Below are positions 1 through 11,009 of a stretch of DNA of 64,000 bases, one piece after another (the first letter of the stretch is position 1; each line of letters begins with the position of its first letter). Origin of the DNA: Gracilariopsis chorda (lineage: Eukaryota > Rhodophyta > Florideophyceae > Gracilariales > Gracilariaceae); assembly GCA_003194525.1 (NCBI GenBank), contig NBIV01000019.1, positions 1 through 64,000 on the forward strand, read 5' to 3'. The translations under genes and the position numbers were made by a program. A model generated the notes under the pieces. The model saw only the letters and a list, made by a program, of their open reading frames with translations, had not been told where the DNA came from and searched no databases.

Positions 1-476
1 CTGGGCTTTGTGATGCATCGAATTGTATTCTCTTCACCTGTTTTTGGCTACTTCTGGCTGCAAATCTGCTGTACAAGTTCCAGAACTCGTGCTCATTTCA
101 GATAAAACCATGGTAATGAAGATGTGTTGGAGGCTTGAGATGACAGGTGGGCTACAAGAATAAGCTCTGGCTCAACGTCACATATGTTATTATTTATTCC
201 ACAAAGAGATAAGTCGTACAACATTCTGACGAACCAGTCAGAAGTAGTTATGCCTTACGTCAAGCTCTGCAGTTTCTGTGGTTAATATCACGGTTCGATC
301 GTTCAGCCCAAGCTCAGAGACCCTTAAGCAATGACTGATAGCCATCTGTAACCACAAGGCACAGTCCTCATCGCTCGCAGCACATCGAAATCAGCCTTCA
401 TTGCGGGTTCGGTGCTCTATATATTCCCTTGGACCCAGAGCCTCGTCACACTGGATGTAAATCATGCTGTTGGGGC
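1..476. other. No gene recognised
   Basis: AT-leaning sequence with frequent stops in all frames. I see no coding similarity, RNA gene or clear repeat here. It may be the 3' flank of the minus-strand unit that follows. Confidence 0.5.
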
Positions 477-830
477 CTACGTTATCTGCTTCAAAGCACT
501 CGACACGCAACTAAAAGAGCAGATGAACTTTCCTTCAACATGAGCAGCACCTAGCACTCGTTGACCACAAAGGTTATGCATAGCTCTTCCGCACACATTG
601 CATCTATGAGCCGCATCCCCTGGCATGTTGCAACCTACTACGTTGCACTTTCGATCACAATTGCTACTGTCTTCCTCGCCCAATGAACGCATTCTGTTAC
701 GATCCATATGTGCAGTGCGTTCAGTCAAAGACCCCAGAGGTATGAGATCCCTTTGGCACACCTTCGTCAATATTCTCGAAACGGGTTTCGAGACGTGGCT
801 TCTTGTGGACGTGAGTTTGTTTCTGCACAT
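477..830 (-). CDS. Short cysteine-rich zinc-binding-like ORF
   Basis: Function unknown. The C-terminal half holds a treble-clef or PHD-like spacing of metal ligands: C-x4-C, then HRC-x2-C-x4-H-x2-C, then C-x3-C near the end (segments CNVVGCNMPG, HRCNVCGRAMHNLCG, FICSFSC). Such compact Cys/His modules often bind zinc in transposon-associated or chromatin proteins. It lies downstream of, and in the same direction as, the basic ORF at 1.3-2.5 kb, so it may be a last exon or second ORF of one minus-strand unit. The start is not fixed: an internal Met at about 706 is as good as the upstream one. The ligand pattern is visible; metal binding and gene structure are inference. Confidence 0.4.
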   Translation of the reverse strand: MCRNKLTSTRSHVSKPVSRILTKVCQRDLIPLGSLTERTAHMDRNRMRSLGEEDSSNCDRKCNVVGCNMPGDAAHRCNVCGRAMHNLCGQRVLGAAHVEGKFICSFSCVSSALKQIT

Positions 831-1298
831 CTTCAGAACTTTCAGGCAAAACGCGCCTCTTACGTTTTAGGCAAGTTGCTTCCTTTTCGTCAACGCAACG
901 TTCTTTGTATTCTTGCTTCCGATCACATCAACTTCGTCACCCCCCTGAGGGATGAAATGTCTACGCAGTGAAGTAGAGTTCTATGTTTCCTCACCCTTTG
1001 GGGGTGTTTGGTGAGTGGCGTGAAGGAAGCTTTAGTCTTCGTCCTCAAAATGGGTTCTACTGCAACATCAGAGGCATGTGACGTCTGACGGCTTTCAGCC
1101 ACACACTGGCCTGCATCAAGGCGCTGAGGTAACAGTCTTTTCTTACCATTGCCATTTTGTTGTCTGGGGCTCAGCCTCAGCGTGGAGGAGCTGTATGGAC
1201 TCTTATTTGAATGAATATCATCGTCATCAGATTTCTCAGATAACTCACCATCCGAGCGATGAAGTAACTCTCTCCCCTTCGCATGAGTTCTAACCGTT

Positions 1299-2486
1299 TT
1301 AGGTCCTTGCACTGGCCAGCGAGGATTTGTGTGTTCTGAAAACTGGTTGAATATCATCATCACTATCTTCAGGAGTTCTGCTTTCCTTACGGCGTTCCAC
1401 TTTTTGGCTCCTTCGTAAGCTGCGATGCTTCGTGGGTTTGCTTTTCGTGTCAATCTCATCCGAACTGGACGAACTAAGACCAGTGCAATCATCAGAACTA
1501 CAAATGTTGTTAAGGATTCTGTGATCACTCCTCCCGACCTTTTGGCTGAGCTTTCGGTTTCTCTTGACCCGAGAATGTTCATCATGACGAGAACGAGGCA
1601 CATTCGTACTTGGCTCTGTACGATTTGGAGTCCGGGAAACAAAACGCTGCTTTTGAACTCTGTGTTCTTCAAAGGTCTGCTTGTTTGTCAACATAGCTTC
1701 TGAATCATTCCTTGGACGCCGAGCAAGCTGCCTCTTTTTCATTAATTTTGCCCTCTTCTTGCTATTTCTGTGCGCGACCTCATTGCGAAGCTTCTGCACA
1801 ATGGATTTCTTTGCTCCCCAATCACCTTCGGTGTACGTAAGAAGTTTGTGCTTCTCGTTGATATCGCGAATCAGCCCGTTCACAGCCTTCTGGAACATGT
1901 TCTGGCCTGTAGCCTGTTTGATGGAACGAAAGCTTCTTCTGCCTACATGCTGTGAAAATACATCAGATGAGCGCAGCAAGCGACCAACAGTGCCCAGGAA
2001 AGCTACAGAATACTTGCCAGTACTCTTGAATGGGATCTCCACACGATAATCTGCTTCGTTTTCTCGAAGGCTTTCGTTGTGACACTCGATTGCCCTCTTG
2101 ATTTCATTTCCAATGCTAAACGAGCTCGAGTCCTTCGCCAACGTTCGGGAACTAGGGCCGGGAAAACGATTTTGTTCGCTATCATCACCATGATGAGTAC
2201 TGATGTGCAAGATTGAGATGGTGAGTCCTTCGTGAGTGCTCCAGTATCTGCGCACTTCGTTGGGATAGAGAAGAGAACCCAGCACATGAACAAGCGATAA
2301 AGGGTTTGAATCTGGTGTTTTCTTGAGGACACATATCCCCAAACACGCTGTGCGCACATTTGTGGCGTTGCGTTTGGTGGTGCAATATGAAATACCCGTC
2401 GCGTTCACTGACTCCAAGCGCAAACATGCCACGATATTCACCAGTGAAGTGAATTGTACTTTTTGTTGATCTGAATGCATGGCCAT
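1299..2486 (-). CDS. Unrecognised 395-residue basic/acidic protein
   Basis: A long uninterrupted ORF whose first in-frame ATG is at 2484-2486. I do not recognise a family. The N-terminal 150 residues look globular; a middle stretch (VGRRSFRSIKQATGQNMF) is followed by a very basic segment rich in KKRAK and RRPRN, then Ser/Asp/Glu-rich tracts (SSSSSDEIDTK, EDSDDDIQP). That composition is typical of nuclear or nucleic-acid-binding proteins. An overlapping minus frame continues the same charged style down to 923 (KSDDDDIHSNKS), so a frameshift or intron may carry the product further. It is divergently placed about 550 bp from the Plavaka transposase and could be that transposon's second gene. That link rests on position only. 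Confidence 0.45.
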   Translation of the reverse strand: MAMHSDQQKVQFTSLVNIVACLRLESVNATGISYCTTKRNATNVRTACLGICVLKKTPDSNPLSLVHVLGSLLYPNEVRRYWSTHEGLTISILHISTHHGDDSEQNRFPGPSSRTLAKDSSSFSIGNEIKRAIECHNESLRENEADYRVEIPFKSTGKYSVAFLGTVGRLLRSSDVFSQHVGRRSFRSIKQATGQNMFQKAVNGLIRDINEKHKLLTYTEGDWGAKKSIVQKLRNEVAHRNSKKRAKLMKKRQLARRPRNDSEAMLTNKQTFEEHRVQKQRFVSRTPNRTEPSTNVPRSRHDEHSRVKRNRKLSQKVGRSDHRILNNICSSDDCTGLSSSSSDEIDTKSKPTKHRSLRRSQKVERRKESRTPEDSDDDIQPVFRTHKSSLASART

Positions 2487-3039
2487 GGAATGCGTACTTA
2501 AGATTGCTCGTGGCGTGTTACCGTGTGGCGACAACGCCTGACAGAATTGATGGGGAAAGTCACGTTGCCGCCCAGATCGTTACCACCTGTATGCATCAAA
2601 AGAGCTCCTTTTTTTGGCCAGGAGATGGCAATCCTTGCTAAAGTTTGAAACAAAACACCAACACAACACGAGCACCAACACAAAACGATCAAAGAAAGGA
2701 AAGATAGAGCGCACAGTGGGAGTTGGGTGCTACAAAATACTTTGAAGAGAAACGTGACGTGACGATATCGTGATACTTTCTGTATGACTGTCTGTCACAT
2801 TTTCTTTCGCACAACCCGAAACGGGCGGAGTGAAGAAGGATACTTTTTCAAGGAAACAAGTTTTTTTTCATCTTCGCAACATTGAGGAATCCCTTTTCAC
2901 TAGTTCTGACGTCACATCTGTTAGGCTGTTTTCATGTTGCTCGACACATCCGATCCCTTCTTTCGAATCCGTTACCATATTGCATCCCAAGGAATCTCTG
3001 TGCAAGATAATCCGAATTTGTTAGTCAATCACTCTAGAT
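2487..3039. promoter_or_regulatory. Divergent intergenic region
   Basis: About 550 bp lie between the minus-strand ORF (start 2486) and the plus-strand transposase frame (start 3040), so promoters for both should lie here. I see no convincing TATA box. A local motif around 2751-2775 repeats GTGACGTGACGATATCGTGA, which contains the self-complementary core CGATATCG. Confidence 0.35.
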
Positions 3040-3779
3040 ATGGGTATGTTAGGATACATTTGCCATCCCGACTACAAATGTCAATGTGGGAAAGGAAAGT
3101 TGGTTTCTAGAGAAACTGCAATGCGACATCGGGCAGTGGCACACAACAGAATTGATGGAAATGAACATGATGAAGACATCTTTTTGCCACTTCCTTCTGC
3201 CATCACTAGCTCCTTGCAGCTCTCTTCTCTGTACGCTCACGCTAGTGAAGTAGATGAAAACGATATCTAAAATGGGGAAGCGTACTCATCCAACTCGACT
3301 CAATCGAATATTACCGTATCTATCACTCTCTCAACCAGATCGGAGTCAGAGAATTCTCTTTGTCTCATACCCGTAGCGGAACGAGTCATCGATCATGTTC
3401 AAATCACAGCGAACGAAGTTTCTTCTGATTCGCTTGGAAGCAACAGACATGTTATGTGCTTGGATAGAAGGTTTGCTCTGTTCATGGAAAAGCACGCTAA
3501 TGTGCTTGGACTTGGCATCAAGCACTCAGCAGACGATGCCTTCATGACTGATCTTATCAAAGACATCTCGGTATCTGATAGCTCTCAGCGCCCATATAAG
3601 TCATTCTCGGGTGTACGCAAAGCACTACTGCGTAATTCTGGACTATGTACAACAGAGCACCCAGCTTGTACCAAATTCCACAAAGCTCTGGAGAAAACAT
3701 CAGATGGATCGGTTCTAGAATGCTCATACTGTAACGACAATTTCAGTACCGCAGCTGGTCTGTTTGAGTACATCTTGGT
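3040..3779 (+). pseudogene. Plavaka-type transposase, N-terminal part
   Basis: N-terminal portion of the transposase that continues at 3780. It starts with a C2H2-like zinc finger (YKCQCGKGKLVSRETAMRHR) a few residues after the first Met, as expected for the DNA-binding end of Plavaka or CACTA-clan transposases. The frame is interrupted by one in-frame TAA at 3268-3270, then stays open through a linker and a second Cys pair (LECSYCNDNF, about 3715-3745). Homology then moves to another frame near 3775, meaning one frameshift or an unrecognised tiny intron. The copy is therefore probably inactive, but only two events separate it from the downstream part. Confidence 0.7.
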
Positions 3780-5990
3780 GTGGGAACGTATCGAGATGTT
3801 GCTTCAGAGTCCGGTGGAGGGCCGCTCCTTTTCAGTTATTTTTGGCGTGGTGTCCTTGAAAAGGAGGAGGGAGTGTATAGCGACTTCTTCTCAGGTCGCA
3901 TTTTCCAGGATATTGTTTCACAGAGAGGAGGTCTAGAGATGGTGAAGTATGATATATTTCTTGCTCTATCTGCGGATGGTGTGCAGCCTTTCAAGTCGGA
4001 TAACTACACCTACTGGATAGCTCTTTGTGTTATTCTAAACCTTCCGCCGAGTATTAGGTTCAAGGCAAGACGACTACTGCCTTTGCTTCTCATCCCTGGC
4101 CCTAATGAACCAAAGGACCTCACGAGCTTTCTCCGTCCATTTATCACGGAGATTCAGAGTTTATCGCTGTATGGACGGAATGCAAAACTGTGGAACGGCG
4201 AACGGAGGATAGTTAGAGTGCATCTGCTGTTTGCTTTGGCAGACTTACCTGCCATGAAAAAGCTTACTCATCTGAAAGGCCCTAATGGGCTTGTTCCTTG
4301 TCGTTTTTGCCTCATCAGAGGCATTCATGTTCACCATTGTTACTTTCCACCGGTGTTTTCCGGCCATGACCAATCTAACGCAAAGAGAAGGATTGTAGAT
4401 CGAGTTTTATGGGATCCTTCATGCCTTCCTCTCCGAACTCATAGTGAGGTCATGGAGGCCTATAACTGGTTCAAAGAGATGGAGTTCAAAATTCCAAAAC
4501 GAGAACTTGAATATCATCTCAAACAAAACGGATTCTCTTCCACCCACCCTACACCTCTATTAGAACTGAATACTATGCGTGCATTCCGATCTTTTCCTAT
4601 CGATATCATGCACTTGTTGTTTGAGAATGTTGCTAAAGATGTTGTTTCAATTTGGTGCAATGACTCTGGTCGCCATGTAGAACTTGCATACCTATCCTCG
4701 CGAAAGGTGTATGAAGCTGTGAACGATAATCTGAGAGCTTGTAGGAAGGGGTTTGGCTCATACTATTGCAGGGCGCCACGAGGTCTAGACAAAAGAGGAC
4801 TCTGGAAAGCATCCGAATGGAAGTTATTCACGACCTCAACAAGTCTTGTAGTGCTGGACGGCTGGGTACCCGCCCAAGTATTGAGTGGATGGAAGTACTT
4901 CGTTCAGCTTGTACGGCTCACGTGCCAATGGAGACACAGTGAAGAAGATGTCGATCAGATTGGGTCTTTGGCCGAGAGATTCTACAGACATTTTGTGGAT
5001 CTGTATTACAAGAAAACACCCGACCGAGTTCATCTCTGCAAGTATGTATATCATTTGTTACTACACCTTGCTCAGAATATTAGAGATTGTGGTCCTATCT
5101 CGCTTCTAGGGCAATGGACGACTGAAAACTTTGTCGGATACGTGAACAGAATCACGCATGCAAAGCATCTCTTTGCCCAATCGGCGAGGGAGAAGATCAA
5201 GTATCATGTTGCAGCCTCTTTGTATAGCCTTCGATATGGAATTCAGATCCCCCATATTGAAGAAACTGATGTCAATAACAATTGGATCTCTCCCCTCACA
5301 AGTATTTCTTCACCAAGTAGTACCGAAAGTGGACAAACCCAATTCTCTCTCCTAGGGCCTTCATGTCATACATCCATAACCAACGAAGCAAAAACTAACA
5401 TACCGGGTTTAAGAGATCTCCTTGTCCGTTATTATATTTCGAAATTGGGCATATCACGAGCTGAAGCTGGTAACCTTGTACGCAAAAATGACTCAATACG
5501 CGTTTGGGGTCGTTTGCGGGACAGCAAGACGATGATACTGCGCCCATGGACATATCACGGATTCTCTCAATATAGTGAGCATAGATCGACATGTTACTTT
5601 TCTGGAATGTTTGCTTGCAACCGTTCGAATGAGGTTGATGTGTACTACGGAAAAACGTTTTGCTTCTTGAGCCACGAAGTATGCACAGCTTCACACGAGC
5701 TAGTAGTAGCTGACTGGGCCACTCGAGGTTTGAGAAGAGGTAACCAAGGTCAGGTTTATTCCCGCTCCAGGATTGATAGTGACTACCTTTTTGCATGCCG
5801 GACTGTAGAGGAGGTTGAGGTGATAAGTCATCCAATTGCTGTAGTACAGACGACCTATCCTTGTGTTGGGAAGCGGCATTCCGTGCGGACATACTTCGTC
5901 GATGAAATGCAAGACACGGATGGTGTAATGACGTACTTAGATTCAAACAAAGACGTTGTGCGATGTTCTTTGAAAGGAATTGAAGTTTAG
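3780..5990 (+). CDS. Plavaka-type (tnp2-like, CACTA clan) transposase core
   Basis: Cut-and-paste DNA transposase core, about 736 codons, open throughout. Family hallmarks in order: DIFLALSADGVQPFKS with the first acidic residue (about 3950-3995), LLIPGPNEPKDLTSFLRPF (about 4090-4145), GPNGLVPCRFCLIRGIH zinc-ribbon-like pair (about 4280-4330), FPIDIMHLLFENVAKD with the conserved D-x-M-H (about 4590-4635), and LLGQWTTENFVGY (about 5100-5140). These match Plavaka/tnp2 proteins known from fungi and some algae. The frame actually opens upstream of its first ATG; homology enters from the previous segment. The C-terminal 200 residues have no motif I can name. I could not find the element's terminal inverted repeats by eye. 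Confidence 0.8.
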   Translation: MGTYRDVASESGGGPLLFSYFWRGVLEKEEGVYSDFFSGRIFQDIVSQRGGLEMVKYDIFLALSADGVQPFKSDNYTYWIALCVILNLPPSIRFKARRLLPLLLIPGPNEPKDLTSFLRPFITEIQSLSLYGRNAKLWNGERRIVRVHLLFALADLPAMKKLTHLKGPNGLVPCRFCLIRGIHVHHCYFPPVFSGHDQSNAKRRIVDRVLWDPSCLPLRTHSEVMEAYNWFKEMEFKIPKRELEYHLKQNGFSSTHPTPLLELNTMRAFRSFPIDIMHLLFENVAKDVVSIWCNDSGRHVELAYLSSRKVYEAVNDNLRACRKGFGSYYCRAPRGLDKRGLWKASEWKLFTTSTSLVVLDGWVPAQVLSGWKYFVQLVRLTCQWRHSEEDVDQIGSLAERFYRHFVDLYYKKTPDRVHLCKYVYHLLLHLAQNIRDCGPISLLGQWTTENFVGYVNRITHAKHLFAQSAREKIKYHVAASLYSLRYGIQIPHIEETDVNNNWISPLTSISSPSSTESGQTQFSLLGPSCHTSITNEAKTNIPGLRDLLVRYYISKLGISRAEAGNLVRKNDSIRVWGRLRDSKTMILRPWTYHGFSQYSEHRSTCYFSGMFACNRSNEVDVYYGKTFCFLSHEVCTASHELVVADWATRGLRRGNQGQVYSRSRIDSDYLFACRTVEEVEVISHPIAVVQTTYPCVGKRHSVRTYFVDEMQDTDGVMTYLDSNKDVVRCSLKGIEV

Positions 5991-7300
5991 ATGATTATGA
6001 AACCGATCATAGTAAGAGAGCATCCCTGCCTTGGATCACGACAAATTTGTCTTGAGTCCAACATTGCATGCTATAATAGTGGGGCATGGCTGCACCTTGA
6101 GTCAGACTTGGTTCTCCTATTATACTTTAATATAAGAAACAGAATCCTTTAAGCCTGGGTGGTACGGCTGCAACATAGGAATCGAGTGGGCAGGGTTGTG
6201 AGGAAAAGATGCGTAGAATTACGGCTAGGAGTAGTGCCCTCTGATTGAAAGCGTGATATGTGGTAACCATTGAATTCTTTTGTCAACCCCATGAGGCAGT
6301 GAGAAGTAGAACTTGCCAGAACAAATCAGGCATGAAGAAGAGAGGATCAGCATCATGATGAATACAACCAGGCAAGCATGTGAACCATGTCTCCGGAACT
6401 GGAGTCATATCTAGATCAGTTCCTCGTTGCAGAATGTGTTTCTTGCATCTGAGAGATATATTTTTCTTAGTGAAGAGAAACACCTCATGATTACTGCACA
6501 CCGCGCGTTTATACCTTCCCTGTTCACTACGATCGTTTCAATCGTGCCGTTACTACCCCGTTCGGAAGAAAGTGCCTATCTCCTTAAATACCACTCACAG
6601 TACCATTACAATGGTGCAAAAGTAACAGCATATATGCGTTACAAACGTGGCTCCCGCTGTACACGTGGTGCATAATTGAAGGGAGGTGGCATCCGTATGA
6701 ATGAACGGTTCGGTTTATCAAGTGCTGTCTCCCAGCTCTTTCGTTCCACAACAGACTTCCCCATCCCACCATCAAGCACTCTGTCAAAGCGCAACTTTTG
6801 GCCTTCATCTACCTGTATACTAGCCACTTTCAATATGAAAGCATTCTTACTCAAGCTCAGGAGCTCAGAGAGCTATGTTGCTTCCACGAGAACGCCATGC
6901 CGCACTTGCATTCTTATTCTTCTCTGTCTTTCTCTGCTTTGATGCATTATTGTTTCCACCTTTCTCAGACTTCGTGGCATCAGCTTTTTGCTTGAAGCCG
7001 TACCATGGCATTTGCAGCTTTTACAAAGTGGGTCCCCACTGTCTTACTTATTTCTGCGTCTTCCTGCGCGTCACGGTATTCTGTCAACCCTTCTGCCGCA
7101 TTCTGTACCACTACGTTAATGCATTAAATCTTGCTGCATCCCGTCACCAATTCATAGGAAAACCGCGACGTGGAGTTTATGAATGCTTATTGCCTTTCTG
7201 CCCCCGTCTCTTTGCATTTGTAACTCACATTGCATTCAATTGGTATCTCTTGCCTCACCAATTGCCCAATCTCAGCCTATCTCTCTTGACACACACCAAT
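5991..7300. other. No gene recognised
   Basis: Only short overlapping ORFs without motifs. The sequence probably holds the 3' flank of the Plavaka unit. No terminal repeat was found by eye. Confidence 0.4.
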
Positions 7301-7440
7301 GAGTGGATCGAGACTTCTTCTCAGGTCGTATATCTATCTGCAGGTGGTGTGCAGCCTTTCAACTCTGAGACCTAAAATTAATTGATAGCTCGTTGTGGTA
7401 TCGTAAGCCTTTGGCGGAAGACTAGGTTCAAGGCGAAGCA
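7301..7440 (+). pseudogene. Scrap of a second Plavaka transposase
   Basis: Three short blocks match the intact transposase in order. 7312-7328 is identical to 3882-3898. 7334-7362 matches 3964-3993, encoding SAGGVQPFNS in place of SADGVQPFKS. 7380-7438 matches about 4015-4068, around the PPSIRFKA region. About 65 bp between the first two blocks is missing and stops follow. This is a decayed, deleted copy of the same family in the same orientation about 3.4 kb downstream. Confidence 0.7.
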
Positions 7441-8904
7441 TCCAAAGAATCAAGATATACACATTTACGTTCAGTGAACGGGAAGCTGTTCCAATCCCTA
7501 ATTGGACCACTGAAAGGCACGCAAAAGGACTCGAGCATAAGATTTGGGCGTAATAGCAAGCTGTGTGATTTGTCGAGTCTGCTTGTGCGCTACGTTCACA
7601 GTGTGTGAAGAAGAAAGTACAGCGACAGAAATGCGTTCCACAGCCGTTGCACTGGACGAGTTCCTTGACTACTATGCCCGAGTTTGCATTCACACGCAAG
7701 TTAATTGTCAATCAAACAGTGGAAGCGGTCGAGTTGTCTATTACCAGACCCCGAGTCTTCTTGAAAAGCATAAGAACACGCTTCTTGATCTGATCAGGTG
7801 TGAGTGCGGAAACCGTATCTGAGCGAATATTATGCACCTGTTTGGATTTTCAGGTCATTCCATCGACGTTGAAAGGCGGCAGGCGCTTTAGATCACCGTT
7901 ATTGATTACTCCATGGCAAAGGATTCGTGGATCTCGCTTAAGATGCTCAAATTCTTTCGTTAGCATAATGTACATTCGGGCATTTTGCCGTATTCTATCG
8001 CATTATGTCATTGTTGATGTATGGACAACATCATCCTGGAAATATGATGAATGTGTTGCATCCTACCACTATTCTTTCTGACGCAGCGCACCGGTCACCT
8101 TGACCACTCGCAAACTCTGGTGTCTCAGAAATGTGGCATTCATGCTATCTTCTCAATTGATATAGATCTACCGTCTCCATTGCACCCAATACATTCCGCC
8201 CGTCATGTTTTCTTGCGCACACAATAGGGTAAAGCTCAAGCTCAAGCAACTGCCTACCTCCAGCATGCTCTACTGAGCTGGGATCCGGATACACACATTG
8301 CCTCATGCGCGTACCATTCCTTCTGTATCAATCAATACTGCAACAACCGGCACACTGCTAGAACGACAGGGACATAGGCTTTGAGCGCAACAGCAAGCCT
8401 TTGGGTTGTGACATTACTGATTCTGGTTTTCATTCGCGAGGGGTGGAAAGCAAAGTACATGGACAGACTTGTTCTTTCCAGACATCCTAGCAGACGATTA
8501 CTTTGACTACACCACTGAAGTTTTGGAGCTACTGGCACGTTGGGCACACAAACGTACACAGACTCACTCAATCTTATAGGGGTCGCTTTCGAGTCAATGA
8601 TTTAGTCGGAGAGGCCTGGGCCGTTATTTTAGAGGTTTATATTTCTGTTTAACAATACGGTTGAGGAACCAGTCTGTACGCTATATGACACAATAAATGT
8701 ATAAACATGAAGCATAACCGTCGTCCACAGAGCGCAAGAAGATAGCGAAAGCGTAGCGTTTCGGTGCCAGCTTTGTGGCTCAATGCTTAATGTTAGGACT
8801 CTAACTAGTTGACAAAAACTGACGAATTGCTTACAAACTGGCTACGTTTTCAAACGCCTTCAGTTAGTTTTGAAATGTCGAATTTTCACTGCTTGGCGAA
8901 CATC
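7441..8904. other. No gene recognised
   Basis: Short ORFs without recognisable motifs. A weak similarity between 7090-7115 and 7978-8005 (both reading roughly FCRILxHYV on the plus strand) hints at an old duplication, but it is too short to name. Confidence 0.35.
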
Positions 8905-9125
8905 AGGCGTACCCATTGCGAACACTAGGCGTACAAATTTCGTTAAATATGCCTTTCGTACGCCATCTGAAATATATTGCAGCACACTCGTTGCAATAAT
9001 ACGGTTGCCGTACCAAAAATACACCAAAATAGATAGAACATAGAACGCCATTTGTAGCTATCCTACCAATGGCGTACACTCTAGTCATGATTTGTACGCC
9101 TTTTATTGCACAAAAATGTACGCCA
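8905..9125. repeat. Cluster of GGCGTAC / GTACGCC motifs
   Basis: Six exact copies of GGCGTAC in either orientation lie within 221 bp: forward at 8906-8912, 8928-8934 and 9071-9077; reverse at 8958-8964, 9094-9100 and 9118-9124. Near-copies (GCCGTACC at 9007, GAACGCC at about 9043) lie between them. The base next to the motif is usually A or T, giving AGGCGTAC or TGGCGTAC. Mixed-orientation short motifs like these resemble subterminal transposase-binding repeats of CACTA, hAT or MULE elements, or a cluster of regulator sites. No gene start is evident beside it. Confidence 0.55.
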
Positions 9126-11009
9126 TGAACCACATATTTGTAGCACTATAAGTTTCCTAGGGAGGATGATCTTCTTCCCAGTGTACCCCCTCTCCGCTTG
9201 ATGCTTGCGGATCTCCGTTCAGGATTCCCCCGGTCGCCACTACTATATCAAGGAGACCACCAACTATTGGAACTCATCTGGTAGGCCAAATCTAAAAGTT
9301 CTATACTATGGAAGTTGTGCTCACCACTGGCTGTACCACACTTTTCTTCCTGATAATGACTACTTCAAGATTGATATTCGAACTTTCCCCTAGCACTCAG
9401 TAGGCAAAAAAATCTTCGTACTTATCAAATTGTGTACATTGCAACTCTTTAGACTTGACAAGCTCATGATTTGTTTCTAAATTGATACTCGTCCTATATG
9501 GTGCATTACACACCAGATTCAGTAGTTCGTACGTTTTTTTTAATGCAGATTTGAATTGAAAGAGGTACTCGGCGGTTGAAAATTATCAAGGCATTTACCT
9601 TACAAGAATTTGGCAGATACAAGTTTCTGAACGGACAGAAGTTCACGAATTGTTTTGCTTTTTCTAATAATCGGACATCAAAAATTGCTTCAAAATGTCA
9701 AAGAGAGCTTCATTGACTTTATTGTTATTCCAACAACGTTCTCCAAGCATTACTGAATATAAAATCTTCACTCAGTGTCCATTCTTCTCTTGAATACAAG
9801 CAAAAGGGCGGTTACATATAAATGTAAGCTGAGAGAAATATGTTACTTGTGGTATCCAAAAGTAGCATAGAAATGCAATCTATGCAAAATTATGGCTACC
9901 ATTACGCACCATAATTGTGATGCAATATCCTTAGATGGGATATCCTCTTAACCTGTTTGCAGCCTCGCTCTCTTACGAGGTATGCTAAGCGATAATGCCC
10001 TCCGTACCACACGGTGTTCGGGTGTAAAACTGAGGAGGCTTCTGGCTATATCAACATAGATGCTACCGGGAATCGGGTTGCTATTGGCTCCACTTATTGC
10101 AAAGGTTTGTGCAAGCAGTGTTCCACCTCTCGGAGAATCTAAAGAAAAAAGAAGAAAAGGGAAAGGAACCAAAGCGGAGAGGTAACAACACAGTGCGGAA
10201 AGCCAGAAGAGAGCTGACGGTGAAGGTGATGCTCATTCAGGCAGAACGGAAAAAGCTCAGTACTGAGTCAAAGGCCTATCATTTCCTACAATGCGAAAGT
10301 AACCAGCACGAAAATCCCATTTGAAAATGGACAAACCTACGGATAAGACAGATCAGAGGTCTTGATTCACACTGTACACGTGCGCATAACGAGACCGAAC
10401 GGGGTGAGACTCCGGATGAAGTTGATCATTTTGCGGCGGCTACAAACTTAGAGTCGATTCACAGCTTAACTTTATTTCAAGAAAAAACGGCAGGGATGTC
10501 CTCAGGTAAGTACTATTGGGTCATAGTAAAACTAACAATACTACTACTGTAATGTGCCGCACTTGTGATCCACACCTTTCTGTCACTGAGCGGCACGGCC
10601 GGCCATGGCACAAAAACACACGTGTCAATCATGCCGTCCGTAAAAACCGTTCTTACGCTTACCACGCGTCTATCTATTCCAGATACTATAGGCATCACCC
10701 ACGAAGGTTCCAAGAATACCAAATGTATTCATATCGAATTTCATCCAAAATTTCTGAGGGTGCACTCATACCTGACTTAAACCGATGTCGTGCCAGTACC
10801 GAGCCATTCATGGTCCATCTCGTCTAGAAGATACACGTCCTCGATTTGCACTACAATTGTTTTGTGATCCATGAAAATTTAAAGGAATCAGGTAGATTCC
10901 ATACTGGCCGAGGACAAAAGCACCTGTTTGGCACACGCAATATCTAATGTTTTCGAAGCTCATACGATATTTTGTTCAGACGTCTTCCTAGTTCTTAGAG
11001 GCAAACATT
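9126..11009. other. No confident gene
   Basis: A 62-codon plus-strand ORF at 9205-9393 and a lysine-rich one at 10097-10324 have no recognisable motif. The latter could be the decayed 5' part of the Helitron that follows. A GTAAGT donor-like site at 10505 has no convincing partner. Confidence 0.35.
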
